DNA from: Vitrella brassicaformis
Lineage: Eukaryota; Sar; Vitrellaceae
DNA length: 64,000 nt
Assembly (NCBI GenBank): GCA_001179505.1
Contig: CDMY01000275.1
Coordinates: 188,233 to 252,232, forward strand
Reading direction: 5' to 3'
Below are positions 11,433 through 23,374 of the stretch, piece after piece. The position numbers and the translations under genes were made by a program. The notes beneath the pieces were generated by a model. That model did no database searches, had not been told where the DNA came from, and worked only from the letters and a program-made list of their open reading frames with translations. The stretch's first letter is position 1. Every line of letters begins with the position of its first letter.

Positions 11433-12250
11433 ATGCCTTTCTTTGTTCACCATCCCCGCACTCCGCATCTGCGCAGGCGGAGATATGATAGGCAGCGGGA
11501 CGCCCCCCACACGTATGGCAACACAGTTGAGTGCCTCAAGATGGTTCTGGTGTTCGCGTCAGGCATGCTCGCCGTGATAATGTTGATATCTGGAGGTGAG
11601 AGCACTCGCTGCATGCACACAGAACGCTCTGATCTGGTCCTTCCGTTCTTTTCCATGCAGGTCTCGTGTTCATGTCGCTGACACACGAGGGCAGAATCCA
11701 GCACATGGGCGGCCAACTGTCACGCCATGAAGCGGCCATCTCTCAGCTTGAGCAGTCACTGATGCAGATGAGGCACGACCACAACGCGACGAAGACAGGC
11801 CTCGCGGACGTGCTGCGCCGCACGTTTCAGGAGCTGCAGACGACCAAGAATGAGGTCCGCGCCAGCAGGACGGCCCAGCAGGAGGACAAGGCCGCGATCG
11901 AGGGCATGCTGATGCAGATGGCCCAGAACAGCACCGGCCAAGACAAGAGGATCAGATACCTCGCTGAGTCTCTCCTCGACCTCACGAGAGCCCATGAACT
12001 GACAAGGCTGTGGGCACTGAGGGCGGGTGGAGCGACCGAGAGCTTGATGGATGACGTGGCGGCTCTTCGGGAGAACGTGTCCGATTTGGAGGCTATGCAG
12101 GAGCAGCTGCAGCTTCTGAAGGAGAAGGTGGACAGCTGGTGGCCGGGGTTCTGGGAGGCGCTGTTTGGAGGTGTCGAGATGATTCGGCTTGCGAAATGGC
12201 TGTCGTGCTTCTTTGCTGGAGGGGGCTGGTCCATCTGTACCATGCTGTGA
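11433..12250 (+). CDS. membrane-anchored coiled-coil protein
   Basis: Two exons, 11433-11595 and 11661-12250 (TGA), join in phase to give 250 residues. A basic N-terminus (RRRRYDRQR) precedes one hydrophobic segment at about residues 34-58 (KMVLVFASGMLAVIMLISGG and onward). The rest is mostly helical with heptad-like Leu, Gln and Ala and two Met-rich patches, typical of a coiled coil. A Trp-rich amphipathic region near the C-terminus (WWPGFWEALFGG) precedes a Cys-containing tail. It is probably a type II single-pass protein with a luminal or extracellular coiled coil. I recognise no family. Confidence 0.6.
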
Positions 12251-12793
12251 TGAGCTTTTCCCTGGTTGCATGATGGGTGGATGTACCATGCTTGTGCTAT
12301 CCTCGGCTGCCCTGCGGCTGTCGTCTTGGGTGGCAGTGCTGTTGGTGAGGCAGTGTCTGCAAGTATGCCAGACACCGCCATTCCAACGGGGCCGGCATGC
12401 AGGATGGCAGGCGCAGGACAGGAAGGCGCTGAATCAGTGTGCGTGCGTGAGTGTCGGTATCGTCTGCGTATCGTATCGCCTTGAGCTCTGATGTTATGTG
12501 TGCGTGTGAGGGATTGGCCACGTTTTGGGTCACACACTCAGAGAGCTGAAGCGCGGGGCTTTGTACCATATCACAGGAAGGCCTTGACTGACTGACTGAC
12601 TGACTGATCGTATGCGTTTGCGCAGCCCAGACACACGAGTAGGTAGGGGGACGGTACTCCGTAGTTTGTGGACAGATCGACTGACACAACGACAGACATT
12701 CGACGCATCAAAAGCTTCAGTGTATGGCCAGTCTCACAAGCCACATACATACGTTCATCAACTTTTCCACGCACATCGCAGAAATGCCCTTAC
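12251..12793. other. convergent intergenic stretch
   Basis: No supportable gene. It contains a short (TGAC)n run near 12585-12607 (rc GTCA). It is shared by the 3' ends of the coiled-coil gene and WDR74. Confidence 0.5.
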
Positions 12794-14999
12794 TCAGTCA
12801 TCCCCGCTGTCGTTGTCTTCTTCCTCCCCCTCCTCGTCGCCTATCTCATCGTCACCGTCATCCTCGTCTCCCTCATCCACATCACCGTTCTCGTCCTCGT
12901 CAGAATCGCTCGCTTCCAGCGTGCCCTTGTCCTGTGCCGCCCTTGTGTTGGTCTTGGTTTCTTCATTCTCAGACTTGACAGCACGCAAGGGAGGCACGTA
13001 GGGGTCAGAGGAGAACAACGCCGCCGTCAGCTTCTGCTTTAGGTACACCTGACAGACAAGACGGACAGACGGACGGACGGATGGACGGAGACAGTGGGTG
13101 GGGCGTGTCTTTCTTTTGTGTATGGTTGTAGTACCTTGGTCATGAGTTTTCGTGACTGGTTGTGGAAGATGTATGCGTGCCGGCCCAGACCGACAGCAAG
13201 CACATACTCACCGCTCTCGTGGCAGCACATCGCTGGAAGGAAGAAGCAACACACACACACATACACACATCAAGATGAACAGCCAGCCAAACACATCCCC
13301 CTCAGTCTCGCTTACGACCTCACCCTTGATGCCTCCCATGACGCCCGCATAGCCCCCAACCATGTCGGCGCTGTATGCCACACTGGCCGCCGGAGCCTCC
13401 CCCTGCTGCTTCTTCCGCTTGCCTGCCTTGATCTCCCTCCTGGCTGTGACCCGATACTTCAGCAGTGCACCCACCGTATTGCCCACAAGGATGACGGCAC
13501 TCGTGGCAGAGTTGTCGGCTGGTGCGGGCGTTTCCTCACGAGCGGCGTCTTGTTCTTCCGCTTTTCGGCACGACGGCGGGACGGCAGAGGCGTAGAGGGT
13601 TGTGTTGGCCCGCATCGCGTCAGCGGCTGGATCCTCCTGTGGCTGTTTGTTGCTGCCATCCTGTGGTAGGTCCTCATCGTCATCGATGACATACTCCGTT
13701 ATCTCGTCATCTGCCACACCACCCGCGGCACCCGTCTTGCGCCTCTTGGCCGGCCGCGCCACCTCTGTCTCCTCCTTGACCACACGATGACTGACATCAC
13801 TCCAGCCCGCTGAGATGGACCGAAACACCGGCTGGACGGCCACACACACGACCGGCTGCTCGCTCACGCCCACATCAACCAGGGGCCGCCGCTGCTGAGA
13901 GATGTCGTAGATGCGCAGCCGGCCAGAGAGGGAGGCGGTGGCGATGACGTGGGACGTCGGTCTGCCCAGCGACAGGTGGCTGAGAAAGGCCACGGCAGTC
14001 ACATTGACGGGCACCCGCAGGTCTAGCTCGTCGTTCTTGACGTTCTTGGCGGCCCATTCCATCTCACACGTCCGCAGATCGGCCACCTTGACGTCATTGT
14101 CTGCACCGCCGAAAGCAACACGAGAGGGGCAGAGGGGATCTGACACCACGGCTGCGATGGGCCCCGGAAGCCGACAGGACATGATCACAAAGGGAGGCGG
14201 CCGGCCGTCTTGCTCGCCGCCAGAAGCCTCAGCCTCCTCCTGCTGCTCTCCCTCATCATCCGGCTCCTCCTGCTTGACCGTCACGCCCTCGCCATCATCA
14301 CTGTCATGGCCGCTGTGCAGAGCTGCATGCCACTCGCAGGGGATTGACGCCGTCCTGGCCTTGATGGTCTTCTTGGTCTCCATGGCGGCCTTGCTGGCCA
14401 CGCCAGGGAAGACCCACGTGTGAGAGCTGTCGAATGTGCCCCTCCAGCGGATGATGGCACACTCGCCCGCCGTCGTGCACACCAGCAGGTGACGGGGAGA
14501 GGCTGAACGGACAGAAGGTGCAGACAGAGATAGGGCATCCCTCCATCATGCTGGGTGACCGAAATGAATGGTTGCTCACCATAGCGACTTCTTATCTGGT
14601 CGATGCTTCGCTTTGCGGGAGGGGCGTCGAGCCAGCCGACGTGGAGGACAGCCGATGGGAACAGACATCGCCGCGTGCGGACCCCCTCAGCGGTGAAGCT
14701 CTCCACTCTGCCGTCCTGCCGCCCAATCGTCACCTCAGACTCATCCCACCCGCTGATGCCAGCAGGACACACAGAGAGAATCAATCAACTGGTGGCCATG
14801 AGGCATTCTTCAGCACGTGTTGGTGCTGCGGCATGCACGCACTGCACACTCACCTGCGTCCTCCCGTCCAGGCGACGCATCGAACAGCGAGGGAGCGGTC
14901 CTGCTTTCCGCCGCCCTGTTGAGCAGACACCGTCGGCTTCTCTCCATCGACGCAGACGCACTTCCACAGCCCACACTGATCACCACTCACGAAACGCAT
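12794..14999 (-). CDS. WDR74: WDR74/NSA1-like WD40 protein, 60S ribosome assembly
   Basis: Exons on the minus strand: 14999-14854, 14752-14580, 14502-13324, 13232-13135 and 13048-12794, in phase, 616 residues. Family landmarks are a repeat ending AAKNVKNDELDLRVP (human WDR74 has RAKNVRNDWLDLRVP), the QRRPLVDV segment, ILVGNTVGALL, and KVYLKQKLTAALFSS near the end (human KVYLKSQLNCLLLS). In yeast NSA1 and human WDR74 this beta-propeller joins pre-60S particles in the nucleolus, with the AAA ATPase Rix7/NVL. Compared with the family it carries acidic inserts (residues about 170-215 and 410-450) and a long Asp/Glu-rich C-terminal tail. The start is chosen because MRFVSGDQCGLWK begins the first propeller strand. 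The first exon is short and easy to miss. Confidence 0.85.
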
Positions 15000-15198
15000 G
15001 TTGGCGAGATCTCTTTTTTCGGCGAAGCTCGCAAACGGCGTGCGAGCTCAAACGACAGGCTTGAGTCAGAGGCACTGGGTGTGAAGGCAGGAGGGATTGG
15101 CGTAGGATCTCGTGGTGTCCTGGCCACTGGGCTGAGACAAAAATCGACTCGCGACTGAGTCTGTGACAATCCCATATATTGGGAGAGAGGCAGCGAGG
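15000..15198. promoter_or_regulatory. 199-bp bidirectional promoter, WDR74 / DnaJ
   Basis: Two housekeeping genes start head to head with only 199 bp between their ATGs. A CCCATATATTGGG sequence at 15170-15182 is the most TATA-like element. Function is inferred from position. Confidence 0.4.
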
Positions 15199-17711
15199 AT
15201 GTTCTTCGGCGGGTTTCCGTTCGGCGGCTTCGAGGATGGGCCGCATCCGGGAATGCCGGGAATGAGACGAGAGAAGAAGGGTCACTCACTCACTCACGCA
15301 CTCACACACATGCACGCGCTTCGTTGGCATGAGGGAGGGATGGCTGACCTGACTGTCCGTCCCTCTGTGTGTGTGTGTCCTTCAGAGGTTGATAACAAGC
15401 GGTTCTACGAGGTGCTGGGCGTCAGCCAGAATGACGACCTCAACACTATCAAGAAGGCCTACCGGAAACTCGGTAAGCGCATCGCGATTCATCGCACTCA
15501 CTCACTCACTGAGAGGGCGTTGATTGCAACATCGGTCGCGGGTTGTGGCATCTTTGTTGTGTGTGGCATTCACTTGTGCAGCGATGAAGCATCATCCCGA
15601 CAAGGGAGGCGACCCTGAGTTGTTCAAAGAAATCGGTCGCGCCTACGAGGTGCTGAGCGATCCCGAGAAGCGGAGGACATACGACGAAGTCGGCGAGGAG
15701 GGGCTCGAGGTACGTACACATTGACGCTACGGCAACCAGCATGCACATCCAGAGTCCCATGCTGTGATCGATCATCGATCACTGGTATCCTCTATCTACC
15801 TTCCTTGTATGCATGGTCCACCAGGGCAGCGGTGGTGGATCTGACCCGACCGACATCTTCGATTTGTTTTTCGGTGGCGGTGGTGGGCGGCGGGGAGGGG
15901 GCGGCGGCAGGCGGAAAGGGGAGGACGTCGTGCACCCACTCAAGGTAGCTACCCACACAGGGTCAGGGAGGGAGGGAGGGGAATAAATGAAGCACTGAGA
16001 ATCGATGATGGACGGGCACATGGGATCGGTGTGTCTGCTTGTCAGGTGACCTTGTCTGACCTGTACAACGGCAAGACGCGCAAGTTGGCCATCAACCGAG
16101 ACATCATTTGCCCTGACTGCGATGGCGTCGGCGGACCAGAGGTACCGTAGCACACACATGGATGGATCAAGACACACAAGGATCCTCCGCGTGCGTGCGT
16201 GTGTGTGTGTGTGTGTGTGTTCAGTCTGCGATGGAGACCTGCTCTGCCTGCAAGGGCAGAGGCATCAGAGTCACCATCAGACAGGTGAGGTGCGCACAGA
16301 CAGAAAGACAGACAGACAGACAGGAGTGAATGGCTGGCTGGCTGGCTGGCTGCCAGTGTCTCACTCACCTCTGTTGCCGTGTGTGTGTATGCCTGTCTGT
16401 CGATGGCTGGCTGGATACACTCAGATGGGTCCGATGATTCAGCAGATGCAGTCTCCCTGCACCGAGTGCCGGGGGCAGGGCAAGTACATCCCGCAACACA
16501 AACAGTGCAAGAGATGCGGAGGGGTACGCCTGCCTTGCCTTGCCTTGCTGGCCTCACGCCCGCCCACGACTGATACCATAATGCATGGCATGGACACAGA
16601 CAGATGACATACATGCTTTTGTGTGCATGGTTTGCTGCAGGATGGCACGATCAAGGAGCGGAAGGTGCTGGAGGTGTTTGTTGAGAAAGGGGCGCCAGAC
16701 AACAAAAAGATCATTTTCAGGTGAGTAGGGACGCACAGACACACACAGGTCTCTGCATTGCAATGCATTCACGTGTGTGTGTGTGTAGGGGCGAGGCCGA
16801 CGAGAGGCCGGGTCAGCTCCCCGGCGATGTCATCTTCGTCATCCAACAGCAAGAACACCCGGTGCGTGGCGTGGCGTGCAGGGAACTCGAACACACACTG
16901 ACCTGCATCCAGGGACGGGACGTGTGTGTCTGTGTGTGTTTGTGTGTATAGGTGTTCACCCGCAAGAAGTCCCACCTGCTGATGAAGAAGAAGATCACTT
17001 TGTTGGAGGCTCTCACAGGATTCTCATTCGAGCTCGTACACCTCGACAACCGGTAGGTACATCCATATCCCATGCATGGTTCTCCCTCTCTCTCCATGCA
17101 TTGATATGCATGCCTGTGTGGCGTGCCCGACCCTTCCCTTCTGTGTGTGTGCAGCAAGTTGATCATCAAGAGCAACCCCAATGAGGTGATCAAGCCCGGC
17201 GAGATGAAGGCGATCGCCAACGAGGGCATGCCCTCGGTCAAGAACCCCTTCATCAGGGGCTACCTCTTCATCTCGTTCGATGTCGAGTTCCCCGACGCAC
17301 TCGACGACAAGACCTGCAACGCACTCAAGAAGCTGCTCCCCTCACCCCGCAAGATGGACATGGACATCGACGACCAACTCGACGCTGAAGTCCACTACGT
17401 CGAGGTACTATACTACGTCCACACGCACTCACCCATGGGCACGAAGAGTTAGGTTGTGACATGTGTTTGCCCTTGGGGTGTGGCCAGACGGTCGACCCCG
17501 AGCGTTTGAAGGAGGATGCGGCCAGGTCGGGGGAGGCCTACGAGGAGGACGAAGATGAGGGAATGGGTACGCACGCAAACACACACACACACACACCCCG
17601 ACCGACTCACCGAGATGGTTTGTCTTGTCTCGTTTCTCTCTCTCTCTCTCTCTCTCTCCGTGTGTGTGTGTGTGTTCAGGTGGCCCCCGCGTGCAGTGCA
17701 GACAGCAGTGA
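15199..17711 (+). CDS. DNAJA: type I DnaJ/Hsp40 co-chaperone (Ydj1/DNAJA type)
   Basis: Thirteen exons join in phase: 15199-15280, 15386-15472, 15582-15709, 15825-15944, 16046-16141, 16225-16284, 16425-16523, 16641-16720, 16789-16861, 16952-17052, 17155-17404, 17488-17566 and 17680-17711, giving 428 residues. The J domain contains the HPD motif (KHHPDKGG). A Gly/Phe-rich linker ([14 protein letters not shown]) follows. All four zinc-binding CxxCxGxG repeats are present: [24 protein letters not shown] and CKRCGGDG. The C-terminal substrate-binding domains and dimerisation region follow. The last four residues, CRQQ, match a prenylation box like that of Ydj1 (CASQ) and DNAJA1 (CQTS). It stimulates Hsp70 ATPase activity in the cytosol. 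The N-terminal [11 protein letters not shown] extension is typical of alveolate and plant homologues. Confidence in the family is very high. Confidence 0.95.
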
Positions 17712-19087
17712 GGCGCGGAGCCTGCCGTCGATGAATGAAGGGACGAATGCAATGCAATGCGTGCAATGCATGGTGGTGGGACTCACTCACTGTGAGTGTG
17801 CGTGTGTGCATGCGATGCCGTCGGACAGACTGTATGTATGGACACACCGGTACACTCATATTATCCTAGATAACATAACATCTGTGTCTGTCGGTGCTGG
17901 CTGAGTGGATGGCTGGATGGATGGATGGACTGTTCGTTCGTTCGTTCATTCGTTGATTCGTTTGTTTGTTTGGGGTTCCTTTCGTATCTGTCTGTGCGTT
18001 GTAAATGTGTGCATTGCATTGGCCCGTTGGTTGGTTCATTGACGTGAGCGTCCTGACTTGACGATCACTTGACAGTGGTCGTGGCGTGGTGTCGTGTGTG
18101 TTATACAAGTACTGACTGAATATATTGGATGGATGGATTGGACACACACATCATCATGATCTCACTCACAGTCACCTCACTCACCCCCACACTTGGCCAT
18201 CCATCGCCTCTGTCTTTTTTCCTTCAACCAACCATGCCCACCTGCCTGTCACCTGGCCTGACTTGCCTGACTTGTCTGCCTGGGGTTTTGCACGCACTGT
18301 CTGCCGGTGGTTTCTCATCACCTGCCTGATACTGTTGCCCCTGCCTGTCTACCTGCCGGCTGATCCGTGTGTGGGCATATCGAGCTACCAAGCGAGACTC
18401 GTGCCCATCCACTCACTCTTGTGTCGCTGGCTGGCTCACTCAGTGGTGGACTGCCTACCTGTCTGTCTGCCTGCCTGCCCCCCTTGTGTGTGTGTGGTCT
18501 GTGTGGGTGTCTGTGGGTCTTTCTGATGTGTGTGTGTGTGTGTGTGTGACACTGGCTAAGCCGACGGGCTGAATTTTGATGACATGACACCACAGCCACA
18601 GTCAGTCTCCCCTCAATCATTCTATCTGATTCTGGTTGGCGGCCAACGACCGGCGCAAAGCAATTAATTTGTAAAACTCTTGAGGGACCAGCACCACCAG
18701 CAGCGGCCCATTCATCGATTCATTCCTTCGTGCGGGCAGGCAGGCGTTCACTGACATGTACACACCATGCAGACAGACACGGCTGGAGGTCTTCCATGGC
18801 TGGTGGCCAGCTGTGGGCGGGACCAACCAGGCGTCAACAGACGAAGCATCCATCGTGATCCGTCCGCTTGTCTGTCTGTCTGTCTATCTGTGCTTTTTTA
18901 GTGTCAGTCTGCTTGCGGTCACTCTCAGACTCTGTCTGTCTGTCTGTCTGCTATATCCAATTGGCTATATCCGCCATCCAGCTAAGCCATCACTCACCAA
19001 CCTGGCGGCACAGACAGAGCAGACAGAGGAAAGCTACCAGTGCCCTCCCCTCCCTCCCTCCCTCCCTGCCTGCCTCCCTCACCTCGA
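17712..19087. other. convergent intergenic stretch rich in simple repeats
   Basis: No gene is supported. It holds GGAT and TTCG/TTTG runs at about 17908-17970, a (TG)n run at 18527-18548 and CTGT runs at about 18865-18950. ORFs in both directions are translations of these repeats. Confidence 0.6.
17908..17970. repeat. (GGAT)n and (TTCG/TTTG)n tetranucleotide repeats
   Basis: Tandem GGATGGAT followed by TTCGTTCG and TTTGTTTG units just downstream of the DnaJ gene. Confidence 0.75.
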
Positions 19088-21733
19088 TCACTGCATGTCA
19101 TCGGTGTTGTCAGGGTTGCTGTTGCTATTGTTGTCGGCAGCTGTTGGCCCTCCAGCAGCAGCAGCAGCACTGCACACACAGAGTGAGAGGCACGAGAGCG
19201 GTGCGACTCCTCTCTTGAATGCATGTGCCCACCTGGGTGCGGCCATCTCATTCATCTCATCGTCCATGTCGTCGTCCATCTCATCGTCCCTGCACACAGG
19301 CAAAGGCACCATACATGTACACAGAGGGAGACACAAGAACGGTGTGTCTGTCTTGTCTCTGGCGTGTTGACGTGTGTACCTGTGTGTCCTCTGCCTGCGC
19401 ATGCCAGCGATGAAAGTGAGGAACTCGCTGAAGCCAGGGCAAAAGGGCAGGCAGCCTTCCAATGAACGTCGATAATTGTTCACCCACTCAACCGCCCACC
19501 TCATTTCTCTCTCGTCCCGTCGTCTTTGCACTATACGCCCGATGTGCTGGTTCATCTCTCGGCAGTTTCTCTCCTCCGCTTCGTCCCGCTCCTCCCGCCG
19601 CTGGTCGCCCCCCTCCCCCTCGTCGCTGCTGTCCTCATCGGCGAATCGGCGTCGGTCGACAAACGTCGCCTCGTACTCACACTGGGTGTCGCCACTGATA
19701 GAGAAAAGGTCGCACGAGAGATGGCAGAGGGGTCGGATTGTTTGCGTGGGTTGCGTCCGTGCCTGATGATGCTGTCTTCGCCCCACGAGGACACGAGCGA
19801 GTCCCAATCTGAGAACTGGGGGAGGCCACCATCCTGCACGCCACGCCACACACCACACACGACAAACATGTGTCCACAGAGGGATGCAGAGAGGGATCTG
19901 GCGGGCGGGCTGACCTCATCTTGCTCGTGTTCGGAGTTCATGTCGATATCGTTACCGTCATCATCGAGACCACCACCACCCTCGTCAGCCTCGCCGTCCA
20001 CACCGTCATGCTCTTCTCCCTCCACACTGTACTGCTCCCCCTCCCCGCCCTCATCGTCAGCACACTCACCACCATCCACACCCTTATCCTCCACACACAC
20101 GCCCAGCTCGCTATCACCCCCCTCGTCAGGACCCACTCCCTCTTGCTCCCCTCCCTCCCTGTCGCCCACCGGCCCCTCCTGCTCCTCGGTATCTCCTCCT
20201 GGCTGTGGCTCGTCGCTGATGTGAGCGGCCAGGTCGTCATCTTGGTTGTCGTGTGTGTCGTGTGTGTCATGTGTGTCTTGGGGTGGGGGAGGGGGAGGGG
20301 GAGGGGCGGGGGCAGGGGCGGGATTGGGATTGGGATTGGGATTGAGCTGTTGCTGGCCGGGGAGGCCCAGCAGCCCCACCGCCGGCAGCGGTGTGGGAGT
20401 GAAGTACTCGTACTCGAAGAAACTCAGGAAGGGTCTGGCAAACTCAGTCACCGACGTACCCACACAACGGCGGGCCACGATGCGGGGGTTCTGCACAGGC
20501 ACGCAGGCATTGATGGGAGAGACCGTGGGCTCTCATCTGTCTGCATCCTTACGTTGGATGTGTCGCCCCGCTGTGCGCATCGGACCTTCCATGTGGCGCG
20601 TCGGTTGTTGCGCAGCTCGAGGCGGTACACTCGGGATGTGGTACCCGCTCGAGGCATCAGGAACGTGCAGTTGAGGTGGTGGTGCAGATACGTCAGCTGG
20701 GCAAACGTCGCCGGGTGACTCTGAACACACACACACGCACACACACACACGCACACACACACGCACACACACACACGCACGCACACACACGCACGCACAC
20801 ACACGCACGCACACACACGCACGCACGCACACACACGCACGCACACACACACGCACACACAGAGAGAGGGAGAGAGCGAAAGCGATGACGCAGGGCGCTT
20901 GTGTCCCCTACCCCCCCACCCCCACCTACCTTGTATGCCTTGGCGCTTGTGCTTGGGTGCCACTTGCCACGGCCCTCACCCGCCTTGACCACCACCACCA
21001 CCGGCAGACTGACGCCGTCCTGGGGGTCTGCAGCCGCGCGGGTCATGACGGGTCGCCAGGCCTCCCAGTCGCCGCCCTCCTCGCCCACCCACAACGTCGC
21101 CAACACACGACGAACCTTACGCTGATGACGCCACACAACGCAACGCAACACAACACACAGTGAGCAGTGGATTGTGGCTGTGTGGCTGCCTGAATGTGGT
21201 GACCGACCTTGGTTGAGAATTTGGGATCCTCAGCGACGGGGAAGGGGCCGAGGGGGTTGGGCTGAGGACCGGCAGGGCGATCTTCGTACCAACCCTCCTC
21301 GGCGGAACGAATGGTGCCTGAAGATCAACGCACGCAAACACAGCAGGGGAATGGATGGGCCAAGATGTGTTGTGTCCCTTGCCTGCATTCTGCCTACCGG
21401 GCATTTCGGGCTTGAAGATGACCAAGTTGCGGGCGCTGTGAGTGGCGTTGAAGTGCTCGAGTCGCTGCAGCATGTACGTGAGCCCCAGACCGGCGCGGAC
21501 GGCTTTGTTGAGTCGGCGCACACGAACCAACTCGCCGACGGTCATCTGGTCAGCCAACGCCCAGAGTGCGTCACCGGGAAGCGAACCGACGTCAAACATC
21601 TGGCAGATCAGCCATACAAACGACGCTTGATGCGGCTCATCGCTCGCGGCTGGTCATCTCTCTCTGCCGCCTCCGAGCTTACCTTGTGCGATGACTTAAA
21701 AACGGGGGAAGATTCGGACGCTGCGGCGCTCAT
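19088..21733 (-). CDS. F-box-like protein with long acidic C-terminal half
   Basis: Exons on the minus strand: 21733-21683, 21599-21398, 21317-21208, 21121-20930, 20720-20553, 20490-19915, 19833-19787, 19694-19380, 19289-19233 and 19169-19088 (TGA), all in phase, 599 residues. Residues about 20-65 ([21 protein letters not shown] and onward) have the Leu-Pro start and helix pattern of an F-box, so a role as substrate receptor of an SCF ubiquitin ligase is likely but inferred. After a beta-rich region come a Pro-rich stretch, an NP repeat, a DTH repeat (three units) and a very acidic Asp/Glu/Gly region. A helical Arg/Glu/Trp region and further acidic Met/Asp repeats follow. The substrate domain is not one I recognise. 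The intron at 20721-20929 holds a 138-bp CA/CG tract. Confidence 0.65.
20724..20861. repeat. 138-bp alternating CA/CG dinucleotide tract
   Basis: Continuous alternating purine-pyrimidine sequence built of ACACAC and GCACGC blocks, inside an intron of the F-box-like gene. It ends at AGAGAG. On the coding strand it is TG/CG and lies upstream of the 3' splice site at 20721. Confidence 0.9.
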
Positions 21734-21818
21734 CCTGGCAAGCCGCTCTCCTGCGTCGACTGTACGGTGGCGCCAAAATTCTGGGGACTGATCGCCTTTC
21801 CCTTCTGCCCCACCCGAG
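21734..21818. promoter_or_regulatory. 85-bp bidirectional promoter, F-box-like / EGF-domain genes
   Basis: Only 85 bp separate the two head-to-head start codons. I see no clear TATA box. Function is inferred from position. Confidence 0.35.
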
Positions 21819-23064
21819 ATGGACTCAGCCAGACATCGCAGCGCAACACGTCACCCCCACAACGCTGACGTGCAAAGTAGCCAACAAGCCCAGCCCTGCA
21901 CTTGCAGAGAGCAGCAAGAATCCGAGCCGGCATTAATTCAGCCCAGGGCAGAGCGGGCGAAGTCAACATCCCTCCTTGCGGCGCTCTTTCTGGTCACTTC
22001 TCTGTCGGTCGTGGTGCTCAACTGCCTGGGGACGTCATCGCACCAGGGGGGCGTGCAGGCCTACTCGGATGACCCTGTGGCGGCAACAACTGCAAAGGCG
22101 GCTGAGGCGTTCAGCATCATTGCAGTGCCTGTCGGGAATGCCTTTGTGTGTCACTGACAGGATCCCAAGTGGATCAGCATTCGCAGACACCGCCAGAGGT
22201 CTTCGTTTCCCTTCTATGTCGAGTCCCTGAGCGCACAGCCCCACTACACATCACCAGGGCAGCTTGATGACCGTAAGCACCGCGCCCCCACTCTTTATCA
22301 GCAATAGACTCCTCCTGCAATGAATGTAACTCTCTGTGGCTGACATCCAGCGGACATCGCATCATCGTGGTCTGGCGTGTTGGTGCCGCAGAAGGAGATT
22401 GCCGCATCCCAGGACGACCATGCGGAGGTGGTGGTGAGGCCCACGGGCACTATCGCATCACTAATCGAGGCGTCCAAAGGTGCACAAGTCCCACCCATCA
22501 TCACACAATGGAACGTGTAATGTTTGCTGCCAATCCCTTTGGCCCGATGTCAGTGGGGGAGGGTCAGAGCAGCATTTGCGATCACGTCGAGTGCCAGCAT
22601 GGGGGACTATGTGTGGTTGACGGGCAGACCAAGTACCACTGCAAGTGCCAGGCTGCATACGAAGGACCGCACTGCGAACTGAGTCAGTGACCAACGCACA
22701 GACAGAGACACGCCCGCCTTCTACTGGGCCTGCATTGCATTCCCTCGGTGCGTTCCTTTGTAGGGAAGACAGCAAAGGCAGCCGAAGAGAGTAAGTCGCT
22801 TGCTGGCAACAAGGTGGTTAAAGACGTACTCTTCTGCCTGCAGAGATACTGGGGATGGACCCGACGACGTTCTACATTGTGGTGGGCGGGGGGTCGCTCC
22901 TTCTCCTTGCTGGAGGATACTACATGTGCTGCGCGTGAGTGACACACAGAGGGACGCAAAGTAGCATGCCGCAGTTCGTTTCGGCTGCTGATATGTGTGT
23001 GTGTGTGCGTGTGCGTGTGCGTAGCCCTCCGGCCTCTGGCGGCCCTGACGAGGTGTTCGACTGA
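21819..23064 (+). CDS. EGF-domain membrane protein
   Basis: Exons: 21819-22076 (or to 22130), 22161-22272, 22351-22479, 22554-22682, 22764-22790 (27 nt), 22844-22934 and 23025-23064 (TGA), in phase, 261 or 279 residues. A hydrophobic segment at about residues 50-72 (LLAALFLVTSLSVVVLNCLG) acts as signal anchor. Exon 4 encodes one EGF-like domain with six cysteines, from ICDHVECQHGGLC through YHCKCQAAYEGPHC. A second hydrophobic segment near the C-terminus (FYIVVGGGSLLLLAGGYYMCC) is followed by a short Pro/Gly tail ending PDEVFD. It is probably a surface or secretory-pathway protein with a luminal EGF domain. EGF modules plus a C-terminal membrane segment are common in alveolate surface and micronemal proteins, but I claim no orthology. 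Confidence 0.65.
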
Positions 23065-23374
23065 CCCGTTGCTGTCTTTTGGCGCTGGCCTACTGGGTGT
23101 ATGGGCGGAAATGAATTGACGGCTTGGCGGTGTGGCTAGATTGGCTGACTACCCGACGATTAGTCGCTTGGTTCAAAGAGGCCACTCGTGTAAAACCCGC
23201 CCTGCCTTACATGTATGATTGATCCCAACCAATCCAACATCCAAAATCCAGCAAGCAAAGGGTCTCGAGGCTACTCGCTGTCTACCAGAGACACAAACTA
23301 CGAGTGACACCAATTTGTCACCACCCACCCATCCAATGGAGCCCAAACCGATATATAACACACATACACACGGG
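23065..23374. other. convergent intergenic stretch
   Basis: About 310 bp between the stops of the EGF gene and the channel gene. Nothing recognisable. Confidence 0.5.

Noticed and set aside
11667-12250. reading the coiled-coil protein as a tail-fibre or viral fusion-type protein
   Set aside because: One membrane segment plus heptads is too general. No fusion peptide or other specific feature is seen.
20448-20963. ORFs made of Cys-Val-Cys or His-Thr-His repeats
   Set aside because: They are translations of the CA/CG tract and other (TG)n runs, not genes. The same applies to many short ORFs near 16900, 35050 and 9870.
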